From: Ophiura sarsii
Taxonomy: Eukaryota > Echinodermata > Ophiuroidea > Amphilepidida > Ophiuridae
Assembly (NCBI GenBank): GCA_035610835.1
Contig: CM069459.1
Location: 27,299,570 to 27,363,569 of the forward strand
Length of the DNA stretch: 64,000 nucleotides
Direction: 5' to 3'
Below, piece after piece: positions 32,674 to 45,745 of this stretch (position 1 is its first letter; each line of letters opens with the position of its first letter). The position numbers were made by a program, and so were the translations under genes. The notes beneath the pieces were generated by a model. That model was not told the DNA's origin. It ran no database searches and was given only the letters and a program-made list of their open reading frames with translations.

Positions 32674-35287
32674 CCCATCAAAATGGAAATTGTGGTATCA
32701 GGAAAACCTATATTTGTGTCATTAACCCTGACAAACCGTTAACCCTTAATAGAGATGTTTTAACTTTAGATGAGACAAGAAAAAAAGTTAATCTCGAAAT
32801 ATGAGTCACAGGTCAAGAAAGGGTCACTAGATGGCTCACTCGTACAGGGCCAACATACAATTAGATATAATCCAATTTTGATTGGACTTGTTGCATCTTG
32901 TGCCCTTTTATGACAAGTGAAGACAAGTGGTGGATTACTTTCAAAAGTGATTAACCCCCTATTAAATTTTGAATTCATTTCTCGCTGCTATCATACAAAC
33001 CGTTGGAGTAATTAACTCATATTTTGGATTATGATTGTATGATACGCCTGCATGAAGAACGGTAAATTCTAAATCGAATCGCCTACGTTTTGTACTACAC
33101 TGGCGTTCCCTTTTTTATATTGTATTTTCTTTAAATTTTCTTTTATTTTATTGTATTCTTTTATTGCACACAGTGCATTGATTTCGTAGCTCAACCTCAT
33201 ATACCTAGAATGTGATACCACTTAGAAATGGAATAGATATGTAACCTTGATGTGAGTAATTAACCTTTACTCCGTGGTTCGTGATGTTCATTTTGCTTTA
33301 TAAATTGAACTCATTATTGTCGGGAGTGTTAAGTAATCCTTGCCCTTCTGATTGATTGGTAAATGAGTCGTCTGTGATGTGTTTGAAAAAGAGAAGTGCA
33401 TCATTGGTCTTTTTGAACGTAAACGGTTAAATATTAAATGGATCGCTTTTTTCATTTTAAGTATCACCTATCCATCTTTCTTTTTTCTCTTTGTTGGCTT
33501 ACTTGTTTTTACTTATAGTAGAACTGTCGTTGAAGTTGTTATTATTTTTGTTGTTGTTCGTGTTCTTGTAATGAAATTACATGACATGCGAATGATTTTC
33601 TAGTAATTTTGAACTTTTTTTCTTTGTTGTTCATAAACAAATAACATAAAGATTAATGCTACTTTTGTTTGTTACGTGACCTATAGAATCTTAAAATAGT
33701 ACAGGCACACTTATATTATATCCCAATGGAGCAATATACATGTCGGTCAATCTTATCAGATATGTCGGCCTTCGATGGACACCGGATTGGGGTAGGCAGA
33801 GATTGGGAAAAACAGACTGATCCATTTCAAATCTACGCTTAACGGCTTAACTATGTCATCAGGTGAGAGGGATCAGATTCATTAAATGTTATGAAATATT
33901 CGTGATAAGGAGCAGAAAATGCAAGAGCATGAAGGACATGCGCGTTATTGCAGACAAGATGATGTTTGTTACCGATGACGACTTAACATTCTTAAACATC
34001 TTTTTGAAAATAAAACTTCGAGATAATAGAAAACGAACGAATCACCGAAAAGCTTGAGTTTTACTCGTTTTCAGTCTGCACTGCTAAGGTTTTAGAGATT
34101 TTATTTCAGTTCAGTAGTATACATTACTTTTAGAGAAGAACAACAACGCCAGCTGCGTCGTTGTTCTACTTTAAATAGTACTACCGATCGCATTTACTTG
34201 TAAGTTGTTCCACTTACAATATTACTACTGCCCGCGTTTATGTCAAACGATATAACACGGTTACGATCTTTATTCTCTAAATCTGTCCCAGTTTAAATTA
34301 AATGCTAACGCCTTCAGTAGCTCGCAGAGAGATACTTCTTTCCTGGCGAGACGTTAATCCTTACCCTTTGTGAAATGAGAGAAATCGTGTTTTCGTAAAC
34401 CGCCGTGAGAAATTTACAATCATAGTGATTTTTTAAAGATTACAGGGTATCGATTTCAGGTAACGTAATACTAACTTATCATCATACCCGATAAACAATC
34501 ATGTTAGTATTAACAAATACTGAACGGCTAACGAGTTAGAGATTTCATATCGTATCGCATTTTGTTTGTTCATACGGACAGTATATTATATATCACTCTG
34601 TCCCAGTTAATATTAAATAATAACGCCTTCAGGAGCTCAGACATGATACTGCTTTACGAGTAATCATGGTAATGGCGGCGTGAAGTTATCCTTGCACTTT
34701 TGATGCAAGCTCCAGATTATACGTGACTTGTCTGTAACACTTTATTTTTAAATGAAAGATGTCGATGTCTTGTAATAATAAACCGCCTAGAGATATTTGA
34801 AACATTATAGTGAGATAGTAACTATCACAGTGTGTATACTGTTATTATAAGAATAACACATAAGGCTGTTACTATGGTTATGATATATTAACGAGGTGTT
34901 GTCACAGGGAGATGTGTTAGCTTAAGGGTGCTAAGGGACGGGGTGGTGTTGGTGGCCTATTTATGTTTATGATAAAAACGATAGTGTTAACCTTTTTTTT
35001 AAATTTTCTAGACTTGTTTTGTAAATGTAATTTTAATTTTAAAAACACATAGAATGTTCCAATGTCATCTTATAGTCTGTTTTAAAATAGATATCACCAC
35101 CCTTGGCTGGGAAATTTAAATTGTAAATTTAATTTTGATTACGATTTGTTTTTTAAATCTTGCATTACACGTTGACACTAATATATTCCAACCTAAAAAC
35201 CATCGAGTTGGGAAATCACCTATGGCATAAATATATGTTTGTCAAATTCCCATCATGAACGGTTTCTCGTATTCGGTTGATTATGTT

Positions 35288-36254
35288 TTTTCACTATTTT
35301 ATCGTACGTAACAGGGAGGGGCGGTACATTTTTACCAGTGCGTACGTAACATGGCGCTTGTGGATGAGTGAGGAAAACGAAGAAAAAAAGCCCGAACAAA
35401 TAAATCAATAAAAACCTTCAATAAAAACCTTCAATAAAAACCTTCAATAAAAACCTTCAATAAAAACCAATAAAAACATGGATGCATTTTAAAATCTAGG
35501 GCGCTGTGTACGCATAAAGTTGTTATGAATTCGTCCGTCTTTCCCATGTAATATTATAGGTCCGTAGATAGCGTCCTTCCATATAAATGAAATGTAAGTG
35601 CCTCACCAGGTCTCGGGGAAGAAATATTTATTGCGTACCCGGGAAGGGTGCTTCATTCATTACGGTTCCGTTCTCTGTATAAAATCCAACTTTCATGACC
35701 ACGTCTTTGATGACATATCCAGGGTAATAAATCATCCCCTCCTACACCATTTATCTGATTTATTTTACACCAACTGTGTCTTGCCAGCGTGCGTGCTACC
35801 ATTTCCACCGCTGTCCTAAGCATAGCTCAAGGCTCTTTAGTCTGGGTTTAACTAGGAGTCCTATATACTACTTTTGAAAATGTTCTTGTGTTAAGAAATT
35901 CCAACTTTTAATTTCAATTTGCCATATAAACTAGTGCTATATCATATTTTATAAAAACATAAGTTCTAATTTCGAGAAAAAAAGTCACATTATATTATCC
36001 AAAGAGCAGATTTTAGTTTTAAAACTAGCCCAAATCTGGCGGAAAGTCACCACGTGTGCCAAGTCATGTGGCAAGACTGCAGCGCCTTAGGCTTGTTTCT
36101 AGTTCCACTGCTGCCACACCTAAGGTCCCCCAGCATTCGGTCAATGGTGTTGGATGGATGAAATTATTGGTTGGAACTTACTAATACTAGCGTCATGGCC
36201 AGTTCAACCTGTCAAACTCGGGCTCAAACCCTACAGGCAACTGGAATGTAATGT
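35288..36254. repeat. Noncoding; includes a dispersed repeat with an inverted partner at 46510-46800
   Basis: 35400-35470 holds four or five copies of a 13-bp unit, aataaaaaccttc. 35690-36030 matches the reverse complement of 46510-46800: for example ggtaataaatcatcccctcc against its complement near 46785, and agagcagattttagttttaa near 36003 against 46515-46535. No coding frame is shared between the two copies. Confidence 0.55.
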
Positions 36255-36490
36255 GGTGCATTCTTGATCCGGGTACGTCATAGACAGCTTTTGGTCCGTC
36301 ACAATATTGGCGAAAGGGTGCGTCAATGTCACTTTATTTGTGTGCGTCACAGGCCACGGCATCATGCGTACATCAAAATAATAACATTATATTTTACATG
36401 TAGGGCCTACTCACCACCAACCGGGCTTTCTATTTTAAATATGTGCGAAAATCAGTTGAATAAAGTCGAAAATAGTAAAGCAATTGAAAA
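36255..36490 (+). repeat. Diverged fragment of the tandem unit
   Basis: It resembles 4870-5040 of copy 1 (ggtacgtcat, then gggtgcgtcaatgtca, then acattatattttacatgt) followed by sequence like 26076-26106 of copy 3 (gaataaagtcg, then gtaaagcaattgaa). It is an old relic and not coding. Confidence 0.55.
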
Positions 36491-36948
36491 GTTATATTCA
36501 TTTCTTCATTATTAAATATTATTGTTAAGCTAATGTTACTCTTAAATTTAATAAGCCGTCAAAGAGGACATTTTAAATCACTGAATATTGTTATAAATAC
36601 TTTCCCTATAAACTAATAATGTCTCAAACATATTTCACATTTGTTTAAACAAACTTATAAGAACTGTTCATCAATTTGTTAACCTAGAATACCAAAAAAC
36701 TAACACAGTAGTTCAATGGGATCCCAGTGTTTTCACTCATTTTGTAGCATGCGGGTGTCCTAAGACTTATGGTCGCTCGTGTACAAAAGGATGTAGCTCA
36801 GTTGACATTTGCTTTACGTAACTCAATTGGAACGTTTGAATTAGCTTTTGTAACGGATATACATGTAGGTCAAAGTAATTTGCAGAGGCTCTTGCGAGAG
36901 TATGCAATCAGTCAATGACCGCTTTAAGCACACGTGTTAGGTGTTTAA
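36491..36948. other. Noncoding, nothing recognised
   Basis: AT-rich unique sequence without a supported gene, repeat or RNA. Confidence 0.4.
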
Positions 36949-37345
36949 GGGGCGTGAATCCTCAGGTAAGGCCTCCGTAAAACTGTCGTAACGTCTTCAT
37001 TATTCATTTAATCTATATAAAGTATAAATTTTCTTGAAGAAAAATAAATCTAACCATGAACGTGAAATTGACCATTTTGAAGAAAGTTATAAAAACACGG
37101 TTTTTGACCAATTTGAGGTTTTGCAAAGATAACTAAATCTATATTTTGTCAAATTTTGTCGTTCTAGTTTAATTATAATCTTAATCAATTTCCCTCGGAA
37201 TTTTTTTGTTTTGTTTTGAATAACATATTTATTTTTTGAATTATTGACCAAAATGTGCCATCAAATGTTTTACCTCCAAAATCATGAAAATCACATGTTT
37301 GGCACTTTTTGGTCAATAATTCAAAAAATAAATCAGATATTCAAA
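36949..37345. mobile_element. Relative of the 1092-1538 TIR element, right end lost
   Basis: It starts with ctcaggtaaggcctccgtaa, then cttcattattcatttaat, as at 1085-1135. The interior carries a palindrome of about 30-bp arms around 37225-37330 (tttgaattattgaccaaaa against its complement) matching the interior repeat of the other copy. The right TIR is not found. Confidence 0.55.
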
Positions 37346-38426
37346 ACAAACAGTAAACATCTTAGGAAATGTTTTTCAAAAACTAATTTACACGGTAAAT
37401 CTGTAATTAGATGACCAAGAGATCTGATCCGTATATCTCTCATAGGACAGGAGAGCACACATAAGAAATCAGACGACTTAGGTATTTCCCTAAACATACG
37501 TAATTAGTGGAAACATGTTACGTTGATGAGCTGTAAATTTAGGCCGGGTTGCTGAGATCGCATTATAGTGGTGAGATACTGCATCCGCATTTGGCAAAAC
37601 TGCACTATTACAGTTTTATAAACCATTAGTCCCAAAGGTTTTAAAAGTAAACTCTTATCGAGGAATACTAAACGGGCCAAAAGAAGGAGAACTCTGCTTA
37701 AGTTGAACCCGGGATGCCAGCAAGGGGTTTTCAGTCTAGTTCACCAGGGCACGCATTTTAGTTTTAACTTTTACGTCATCAAGTATAATGTGCCTTGAGA
37801 TTGGGTAGGTGTACTAACCGAGGGGAGTATTATAGTGATGGCGTATAGTGTGTATTATTATAGTTACATGCTTTAACTTAAAGTGACAAGCCCTTTACAT
37901 CCAATTGGTGCAACTGCCAATATCTACGAACGTGTTCACTTTGATTTCTGCAAATTTTGTCGCGGCCGCGGCCCCCACGGCCCACCCTTTGCGCCGCACA
38001 CTACTGATAAAGGGTGGACTGGGTGGTATATCTACTTGAAACGTCGGGCTTTATTGTTACGTTATATTTTTGTTGTTTTAGTGCACAGCAATTGTCACTG
38101 CTTGTCCCAGTGCATTTTCGTGTGTTATTGTTATTTCTCTGTTTTATCGCGTGTTTCTCCCTCACCCAGTTGGTATATCTTGATTTTACTCTCTTTGCAT
38201 TTCACATTTTTGAGATATCTAGTCATGTGTCAGTTTTCTGAGCCTTGGTGTGTTTTGTTCCTGTTTCCGTTGGATTCATTTTTTTACATTTTATAAAGAT
38301 ATGATAAACAAAACTGAATTGATTTACCTAACATTTCAATTCAAGAACATTCGTTAAGGACACTGCGGAGGGGAACAGCCGATGCATCCTTGATTAAGCA
38401 AAGTAAATATTTATAATGGTTTTGAG
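37346..38426. other. Noncoding with a tRNA-like relic (about 37690-37755, minus strand)
   Basis: On the minus strand TGGTGAACTAG (A-box-like) and GGGTTCAACTT (B-box-like) are spaced as in a tRNA or SINE head; no full cloverleaf was found. A GC-rich patch (gcggccgcggccccc) lies at about 37963-37980. The open frames near 37883-38300 show no domain. Confidence 0.35.
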
Positions 38427-38525
38427 GGTGATACAAGAATATATTGCACGAGCTATAACAATATTGCGCGAGCCGGAGACGAGCGCAACATTTTTATGGC
38501 GAGTGCAATATATTCTTGTATCACC
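38427..38525. mobile_element. 99-bp foldback element, 23-bp perfect arms
   Basis: The arms ggtgatacaagaatatattg (23 bp in full) and the exact complement at 38503-38525 enclose an inner GC-richer inverted repeat (attgcgcgagc against gagcgcaac). No ORF. A short (att)n microsatellite follows at about 38548-38568. Confidence 0.75.
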
Positions 38526-39525
38526 TGAAAATAAGACATTCAATATTATTATTATTATTATTATTATTTATATAACAGACTGTTTTGATGAAAACTAAAT
38601 AAGTTAGCCCGAACTGACCTTCTCTGCGCATAAATACTCACGCGCACATCTTCTGCGCCGCACAAAAGATTGGAGTGAAATATTTTTTTGAATATTGGAC
38701 GCACATAAGGGAACCTGGTGCACAATATTCAATACGTACTTTTATTGTACCGTTTGGATGGTCCATATATATAATAATACGTTATATTAGTGCTCAAGAA
38801 CGTATTTTCGGTAAGAACATCGATTAATTCTTCATTGTTTTAATTTGACACATTGACAACACAATTTTGAATTTACTATGGTGTTCGGTAGTCAGGACAT
38901 ACTGACATATTTGCAATCAATACAAATCATTAGTATGACTTCATTGATTAGTTTATCCATTGCAAGGATCACAGATTAGTTAATCGGGTTAAGTGATGAC
39001 CTTGAAATAATTTAATATCCGATGGCGTACACTTTCCCATTTAAACTCTAAATCTTTCTTGTCAAAATTACTAGCACGAAGGACACTAGAAATTTGGTCA
39101 ACATTGTCAACGGTCAACAGATGTTAGTTCCGATTTCCGAAGTCCCTACCATAAAAATGTAAAGGTCGATATCCATGTTGATAGCTACACATGTTTTCAG
39201 TACATTTTAGCGACATTTAAAAGAGCATCAAAACTGACTGTAGTGCGTTAGCGTAAGACAATATAAACCAATTACTGCAGGAAAACAGGGAAACACAAAC
39301 AAGACTTATAATCACGCATTATTTCATCTTACACCCTTTGCATCAATATTTATCTCTCTTGACAGGATATATCAACCTACATATGACAATTTCCGTAATT
39401 AAACTTGACATGTTTGATTTCAGGGAAATGCTTGACAGAGTCTATCCGTAAATAACGTACGTCATATGCGATACACATGACAAGGTAAAACAAAATGGTG
39501 GAAATTCGATCGATGGCCAAACTAT

Positions 39526-40084
39526 ATAAAATGTCCCAATTGATCTCACTTTAGCGGCAATACATACACCCGCATCGTGGGTTCGACGTACACATCTCTT
39601 TTAGTTAATACATTTTACAAAGGTATCTTCCCAATTATTTCAATGGCTGTTTTTTTTAAATTTATTTTCAATCTTTTATTGTTTATTACTATCATAAATT
39701 TCACATTTTACATAGTTTCATCATGTTTTCTATGCATTATCATTACATGTATAACACATTTTCATATGCTTTTCGGCATGTTTACATTCATGTTCACATA
39801 ATTTCACATTTCATAGTTTCATCATGTTTACATTTCATATACATGTATAACACATTCATATGCTTTTCATCATGTATAGCACATTTTCATATGCTTTTAT
39901 TCAATGCCTGTTGGTTTCTCTGCACATACGTCTTCAAATACATTTCCACCCCGTGTTAAAGTTGTTTAATAACATTTATGTTAATGCTAATCCGTGAAGG
40001 AGCCAAATCGTGATAAGCGGTGTCCTGATCAACGGTATCCTCGGTAAAAGTATACCCGTCCTTATCTTTTCACTGAAGTGGTAC
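39526..40084. repeat. D1-specific AT-rich segment with irregular repeats
   Basis: 39690-39900 repeats strings such as agtttcatcatgttt, tacatgtataacacatt and ttttcatatgctttt several times with variable spacing. D2 lacks this stretch. Open frames here follow the repeats and are not genes. Confidence 0.6.
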
Positions 40085-40170
40085 AATTGATGACATTAGA
40101 GCATACAAGTTGGTTCATTTAGATAAAGAAGTCCCCATGTTCTCAAACAAGTACATGATCACTGGAACAA

Positions 40171-40407
40171 CACTCTAAGAAAAAAGGGTGCTTCAGGGGT
40201 TCTTGGCTGTCCCGTATATGGAACCCTCAGGGTTAAAGGTTATTTTAGTTTAAAGAACACAAAAAACTTCTGTAGAGAACCTTTAGAGGTTCTAAAGACG
40301 CATTTTTGAACCTTTAAAGGTTCTTTGTGGAACCTATAAAGGTTCTATAAAGGGTTCCATATACGGGACAGCCAAGAACCACTCAAGCACCCTTTTTTCC
40401 AAGAGTG
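40171..40407. mobile_element. 237-bp MITE with about 55-bp TIRs, private to D1
   Basis: The left end is cactctaagaaaaaagggtg and the right end is the complement of cactcttggaaaaaagggtg. Both run on through ggttcttggctgtcccgtat. The interior is made of ggttct/agaacc motifs. Comparison with D2 (about 49355-49370) suggests a 2-bp AA duplication. No ORF. The end sequence is familiar from widespread animal MITEs, but I do not assign a superfamily. Confidence 0.85.
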
Positions 40408-40495
40408 AAGTGATTGCTACACATTTGGTATCCTTTGAAAAAATAACACATCAGCTGAATGTTGGTGTTCAAATTTTCAAGACACTGTGCACATA

Positions 40496-41170
40496 CAGGG
40501 TGAGTAAAACAAAACTGCAATAGTGGAAAGAAGCCATTTTTATTTCTAAACCAAAATGAATTTAAAAACTTTTTAAACGTTGCAAGAATGACATATTTTA
40601 ATTCTCATTTTGTGTGAAAAAATGAAGTCGATCGCATGTTTCGTATGTCTTTGGTGACTCTCTTTGCTGCACAACCAAATGTCCAAGCGCACAGTGATTT
40701 TCAAATGAAATAGCAGACATTGCATTTTCATATTTGAATATGCCGCCAACATAAAAATGGAAAATGTCAGTTTTTAATTAAAATTTAGAACATAATTTAT
40801 TAAGCATTTCATAGCATGGGTAGGGTAAATTGATAATGTTAACTCACATGTAAACAATAAAGGATGCATCAAATTCCAATGACATCACAAATGTATTCAC
40901 ATTTCCAAATTTGAATAAGAGACACATTTTGCAATCTGATGCATATTTTGGGTATCTCGTGGACAAACGTGTGAAATGGGTGCACGGGTAGAAAGGTTCA
41001 CCAAAGGCAAACGAAAAATGATATTGACTTCATGTTTTCATACAAATTTATTAACAAATAAGCCTAGGTACTCTTATAACGTTTAAGAAAAATCAAATTT
41101 CAACTTAGTTTTTAAAACAAGATGGCTTATTTCCACTATTGCAGTTTTTTTGACTCACCCTGTATAACGA
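40496..41170. mobile_element. 675-bp mariner-type MITE, TA duplication, private to D1
   Basis: The left end is cagggtgagtaaaacaaaac and the right end is the complement of cagggtgagtcaaaaaaact, continuing through gcaatagtgg; about 44 bp match. TA flanks both sides. The D2 site at about 49450-49460 (aacatataacg) is empty. The interior has no ORF. Confidence 0.9.
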
Positions 41171-41819
41171 CATATACAAAATGCAGACAGTCGAAAGAAA
41201 AAAATACTGATATTTTTGTAGGGGTTTTCTAGAATAGTTTAGGGAAATGAATAGACGCGTCCCTTTAAATGTGCTGCGGCATACATAGCGTCATTCAAAT
41301 GTTCTTCTGAATGTTAGTCGTGACGCACTGAGATGTTGTTGTCAAAGTAAGTATGCCCACAAGGGCGATGCTAACGTTTGAATTGTATAATTCATCGTTG
41401 TATTTACTATTGATCTAAACATAAAGCAGAGCAACATCCACCAAAACATTAATGTGCTGACGAAGTGACATTCACTAGGTGGCGAAGTAAAGCAATCACA
41501 AGGACTGCAGGTGTTAACATGCATTTGTAAACTGAATAAAATCCAGACGGAGCCAAAGGAGACACCATACGCATGTACCGATGAACGTACGAACCAATGA
41601 ATAAGCAATATCGTCTATGCACCATCATCAATACTGAATTCTTTGTTTTAACAACATGATATTGAACAAGCCATGTCTTACCAATGGCCCTCTGCCACAA
41701 TCATGGTATAGCGTGTTGGGATTTGAAAAGGTGATTGTTGAGCGCGACATTTTTCACCTGTTGGTTGGTTGCATATGTCTGAATTTCATTGTAACGGGAG
41801 AAGGTGAGACTGTGAAATC

Positions 41820-42579
41820 CAGTAGCGTTTCTGGGGTCTTTGTCAGGGGTGTCAAAGGGTATTCCCCCCCCCCCCCCCCGTGAACACCAGTTCGACCCTA
41901 TAACGTAAAAAAATGGCCCAGCTTTTTTGCTAATTCGACCGAATGACGTCGCATACTAAACGGGGTGCGCGCGTAGAGCGCGAAAAAAATTAACAACATA
42001 TAAACACGAATCTGGCCATTATAAGGTACATTTCTCATTTAAACAGGCTTCTATAATGGTATTTCTGAACGCGCGCGAAAATATGCCATTTTTATACCTA
42101 CCCATCAATAAACCGGACAAGGGGCAAAGAGGATGATGAAAGTCACTGAAGTTACGTAGTACACGCTTACACAAAAAGGATTTGGATGGTTTAATTTTTT
42201 TTTTCTCCAAATTTCTTTTCGATTTTCACTTCCCTTCCTTATCAACTATCTACACTATTATTTCCCCTCCCCTTTTTCTTTCCTACCCTTCGTTGTTCTC
42301 TTTCCGTTTTCCCTTTCCTTCCCTTTTCATCTCCCTTTTCTCCCTATCTTTTCCTTTTCTTTCCCTTGTCCGTCTCTCTTTCTCCCACTCTTCTTCCTCA
42401 ACCCCCCCCCCCCTTTCCTTCTCCTTTTCCCTTTCCTTTTCCCCTTTCTCTTCCTCTCTTCCCTTTCTTCTTCCCTTCTCTTCGATTTTGTTTAGCCCGG
42501 TAGTTTGAGCTGGCCTTCCCGATCACAGCCGTCAGCGGGAGGGCACTCTGCCCCCTGACCCACATGAGATACGCTACTG
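41820..42579. mobile_element. 760-bp hAT-like non-autonomous element, private to D1
   Basis: The ends are cagtagcgtttct and the complement of cagtagcgtatct. The 8-bp flanks are gtgaaatc (41812-41819) and atgaaacc (42580-42587); D2 has a single atgaaacc at the empty site (about 50328). An 8-bp duplication and CAG ends fit hAT. Inside are a C run (41864-41879) and a long polypyrimidine tract (about 42187-42480), which gives spurious open frames on both strands. Confidence 0.85.
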
Positions 42580-44160
42580 ATGAAACCAATACGTTCGGTT
42601 TCAGATAGAGTAGCAGTTCTTTTATTTAGGAATTTAGCACGCGAACCTTATTTAGAATATTTACGCGCAATTAGTCGCAACACGCGCAAACAGTTGTAAT
42701 GTTGTTGTCAAAAATCGGCTTAAATGGTTTTGTGACTACTTTGTAATACATGTTAAAACACAAAGCAATACTGAAATGAAAAATGTAGATATTTTGTGTG
42801 TAATATTATGTACGTATATAGACGATCAGCTAGCTGTTCTACTTTGACGAGTGACTTTAATACTTTTCAGTTTCAGAAAATATTACTGACAAAACCATCA
42901 TACAGTAGGGATCTAATTCTTTACGGAATACTGCTACGGTCAAAGAACTATTACACTCGGTTACGCATAGACTTACTATAATAGTTGAGCTACAAAATCT
43001 ATTTTGGTCACATTCAGTATTTAAAAGGTAATGGTACTTGTATGAATGATGTACACGGATGCACTCTGAATTTAGTGTTCACAGATATTACAATTAAGTC
43101 AAACCGTATAGTTCATTAAAAACATGATCGAATGTGTACTTTTACTTCAATATGTTATAAAGATGGTCATCGAACTCTAACATTAGTTCAGGGGCAGCTA
43201 CCGTCAGCAATTCACCATTAAGTAAAATTTAATGTATGATATTAATACGAAATGAATATTCCTTGCTCATAGAGGCAAGGATGCATGGAAATGACTTTGT
43301 AAAATGTCGAGGGGAAATGTTAACATTAAGTACCGATCTGGAGAGTAGAGATTATTTTTAAGATTAGCTTTTATATTTTACGTTTCGTTACACCGCACAC
43401 ACAATAAATATTCTAAGAAATATGAAGCTTTTTAGTTTTATGTTCAACCTCATAATTAAAATATAATTAAGTGAAGCAAAGCAGAACGGAAAACAAAAGG
43501 GATTCGCACCTAGCCTATTCTCAATATATTTGATGCATGACGTCCAATTCGTTGCATGATGTGTAGCCTACTATTGAATACGCATCATGAAACAGGTATA
43601 TCCTCTCTCTGCAAATAGACAAGAAAGCTGCTTATCTATTACATGGATAACATATATTACATACATACAAATACAAACCCTCATACATGTTGTGTATTAA
43701 TACAACATTGCTGCATCAGCAAGGGATCCTTGTACGAAAGAACTCAAGAATAAAACAAAAACGTGACAGCAAAATAAACACAAACATCAAGATAAATTGC
43801 GGCAACAACATTTATAGCATTTGTAAGAATGGTGCAGGGTGTCGTATAAAGAATTGGATTGCTTCATGGTAGTTGAATCCAGAGGAGCAATGGTGCTCTT
43901 AATATGAAGGAAACAAATGTGTGTGATTTGTGATTTGTAGACTATAAACTCAATATTTAACCAAATAACTCTGGTGTTTTCTCTAATAGTTAGATTCGAC
44001 ACAACTTTTCTCGTTTCACCTCTTCTAGGACAAATTCACTGAATATAGCTAGCAGACAGCGATTTGGAAAGTGGGTTAATAAGTTCGCGTCCCGTCGCGG
44101 GATGAAAGGAGGAGAGGTATTTCAGTTAAATCCTGAATTTTGTAATGCATATTCCTTCAA

Positions 44161-45104
44161 TAGTAAGTAAACATCAGGCGGCGCAGCATCACGAATCTTT
44201 TGAATTTAAAACAAAAGTTATACATTTAAAGATGAGCAAAGCGAGACAGTAACAAGATACGGTTTTGCAGTAGTTCATATTCAAAGCACATTGAAGAAAG
44301 AATTCTATAACCTAACAATTTCGAATGTACGATTTGATTTATTTATGGACTTAGATGTGAGTGGATCTAACGCATGGGCTCATGTAATAAGTCAGTCTCA
44401 CAGCCATACCCAAATTGTGTAACACTCAGTAACACTGTCGCTAACTTAACCCATCAAAAATATATATTACGATATCGACAAGTTGCTTATAAGTCGGTGA
44501 ACAAATACATTTAAATTACATTTTGTCGACTTATATAAAATGGAATGTTCATTTATTTACGCACTGCTTGCTCTGACGGAGGCGCGAATTGGATTATTAC
44601 ATGGAATTTCGATTCGGGGGCAAATACAATATAAATATTTAGTATCTTTAGCATTTGAAGCTTATTAGATACCGGTAAGATATTATGTATGGATGTACTT
44701 TTAAGGATACATTAAAGAAGAACATTTACATTACTGGATTAATTGTATATACTTTTGTATGAATTTACATTCGGCCATAATTATGATGACATGTTAGTTC
44801 TATCATGTCAATGTCATCGAGTACTTTGATACCTTTTTCGAACCATGGTTTTTGAGCTCCGTAGCTTTCGGGATCATCGCGACCTCTTCATTCAGCGTAT
44901 TGTTTACTTCCCTCCACTTGTCACATGACCGTCTTTTTTGGCGATCACATGACAGGAGGTCATCGTAGATGGTGAATAGTTCGTATCCGGTGTCTTGGTT
45001 TGACAGTCGGTTTTGGTGTCCTTATTTCGTTGACCTCTCTGATATTACGTTTCCAAAATTGATCCTCTCTGGCGATCACTTAGGACGTCCTTTAGCTTAC
45101 CTAT
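44161..45104. other. Noncoding, nothing firmly recognised
   Basis: No supported gene. The stretch 44820-45080 is less AT-rich and could be a coding relic on the minus strand, but I cannot name a family and it is not open. Confidence 0.35.
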
Positions 45105-45745
45105 GTGTTTAGAGTATTTAGAGTGTTCTGCCACAGCTGTGAGAGGAGTGGTTTTGAGGTTCGAGTGCATTTATCTGTCATACTGTTTATCAGTCCGTTG
45201 AATAAGGTCCATATTCCTTTAAGTGCTGGCATGTCTGTAGATCTGAAAAGATCTCTTATAAGTGGGCTTTATGACCCAAACAATATTTTGGTATTTTAAA
45301 AGTTCCGATTTAGGGGAGCTAGTTTTTGTAAAGAAACGACGATGATGGCTGTTACAAGGAGTATGTCGTGTTGTCCCTACCGACCTCTACACTTTGTTTA
45401 GATGTCTTACTATTTCTAAATCGTAATCATTCACATATGTTTCCCTCACAATACAAAAATGCATAATAACATTTAGACGTTGATGTTATACAGGTAGGGC
45501 ACTGCCAATAACCCGAATGGCATCCCTTCATCAAACATCATAATGACATTAATTACCAATGCACTAGTAATTATACGTACAGACTCATGCAACTTGCAAT
45601 TGACAGATGTAGTTATTCATTGCATTGTTTTAATAATAGGCATGGAATACATTTGATAATATGCGATGAGGATGAGAAAAAGCTGCTGTGCCAATAAATG
45701 CTCCTGCTTCATTAAGTACTCTTTGCCTGGATTTCTATTATATTC
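45105..45745 (+). repeat. Dispersed duplicated segment E, copy 2
   Basis: Partner of 480-1060 in the same orientation (catatgtttccctcacaat, then ctctttgcctggatttctat). It has no shared open frame with the other copy. Confidence 0.6.

Larger units (their letters stand above)
22960..35287 (+). repeat. Tandem 8.3-kb unit, copy 3 (interrupted by the recombinase element)
   Basis: Unit sequence runs from 22960 to 26736 and resumes at 32314-32326 and 32674-35287, where the match to copy 2 stops abruptly after cggttgattatg. This copy is more diverged than copies 1 and 2 are from each other. It lacks the LINE end, the tRNA-like SINE, the foldback element and the 820-bp duplication, and has a deletion of about 360 bp near 25433 plus different sequence at about 25590-26070. 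No host gene is seen in it. Confidence 0.85.
39040..44160 (+). repeat. Segmental duplication D, copy D1
   Basis: Blocks at 39060-39525, 40085-40490, 41171-41819, 42588-42810, 42820-43330, 43650-43810 and 44100-44150 match D2 (48740-60520) in the same order and orientation. Markers include gatcgatggccaaact, ttctttatttag-type blocks (ttcttttatttaggaattta) and tttcagttaaatcctgaatt. D1 carries private insertions at 40171-40407, 40496-41170 and 41820-42579. No gene is conserved between D1 and D2: open frames are disrupted in one or both. Confidence 0.8.

Noticed and set aside
36180..36250. tRNA-like B box (ggtttgagcc on the minus strand)
   Set aside because: No matching A box at the right spacing.
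37690..37755. tRNA gene on the minus strand
   Set aside because: A- and B-box-like strings are present but no complete cloverleaf or CCA-adjacent stem could be paired.
42182..42589. Opposed frames of 108 and 63 codons, Phe/Ser/Pro-rich and Lys/Gly-rich
   Set aside because: Both are translations of a polypyrimidine tract inside a hAT-like element.
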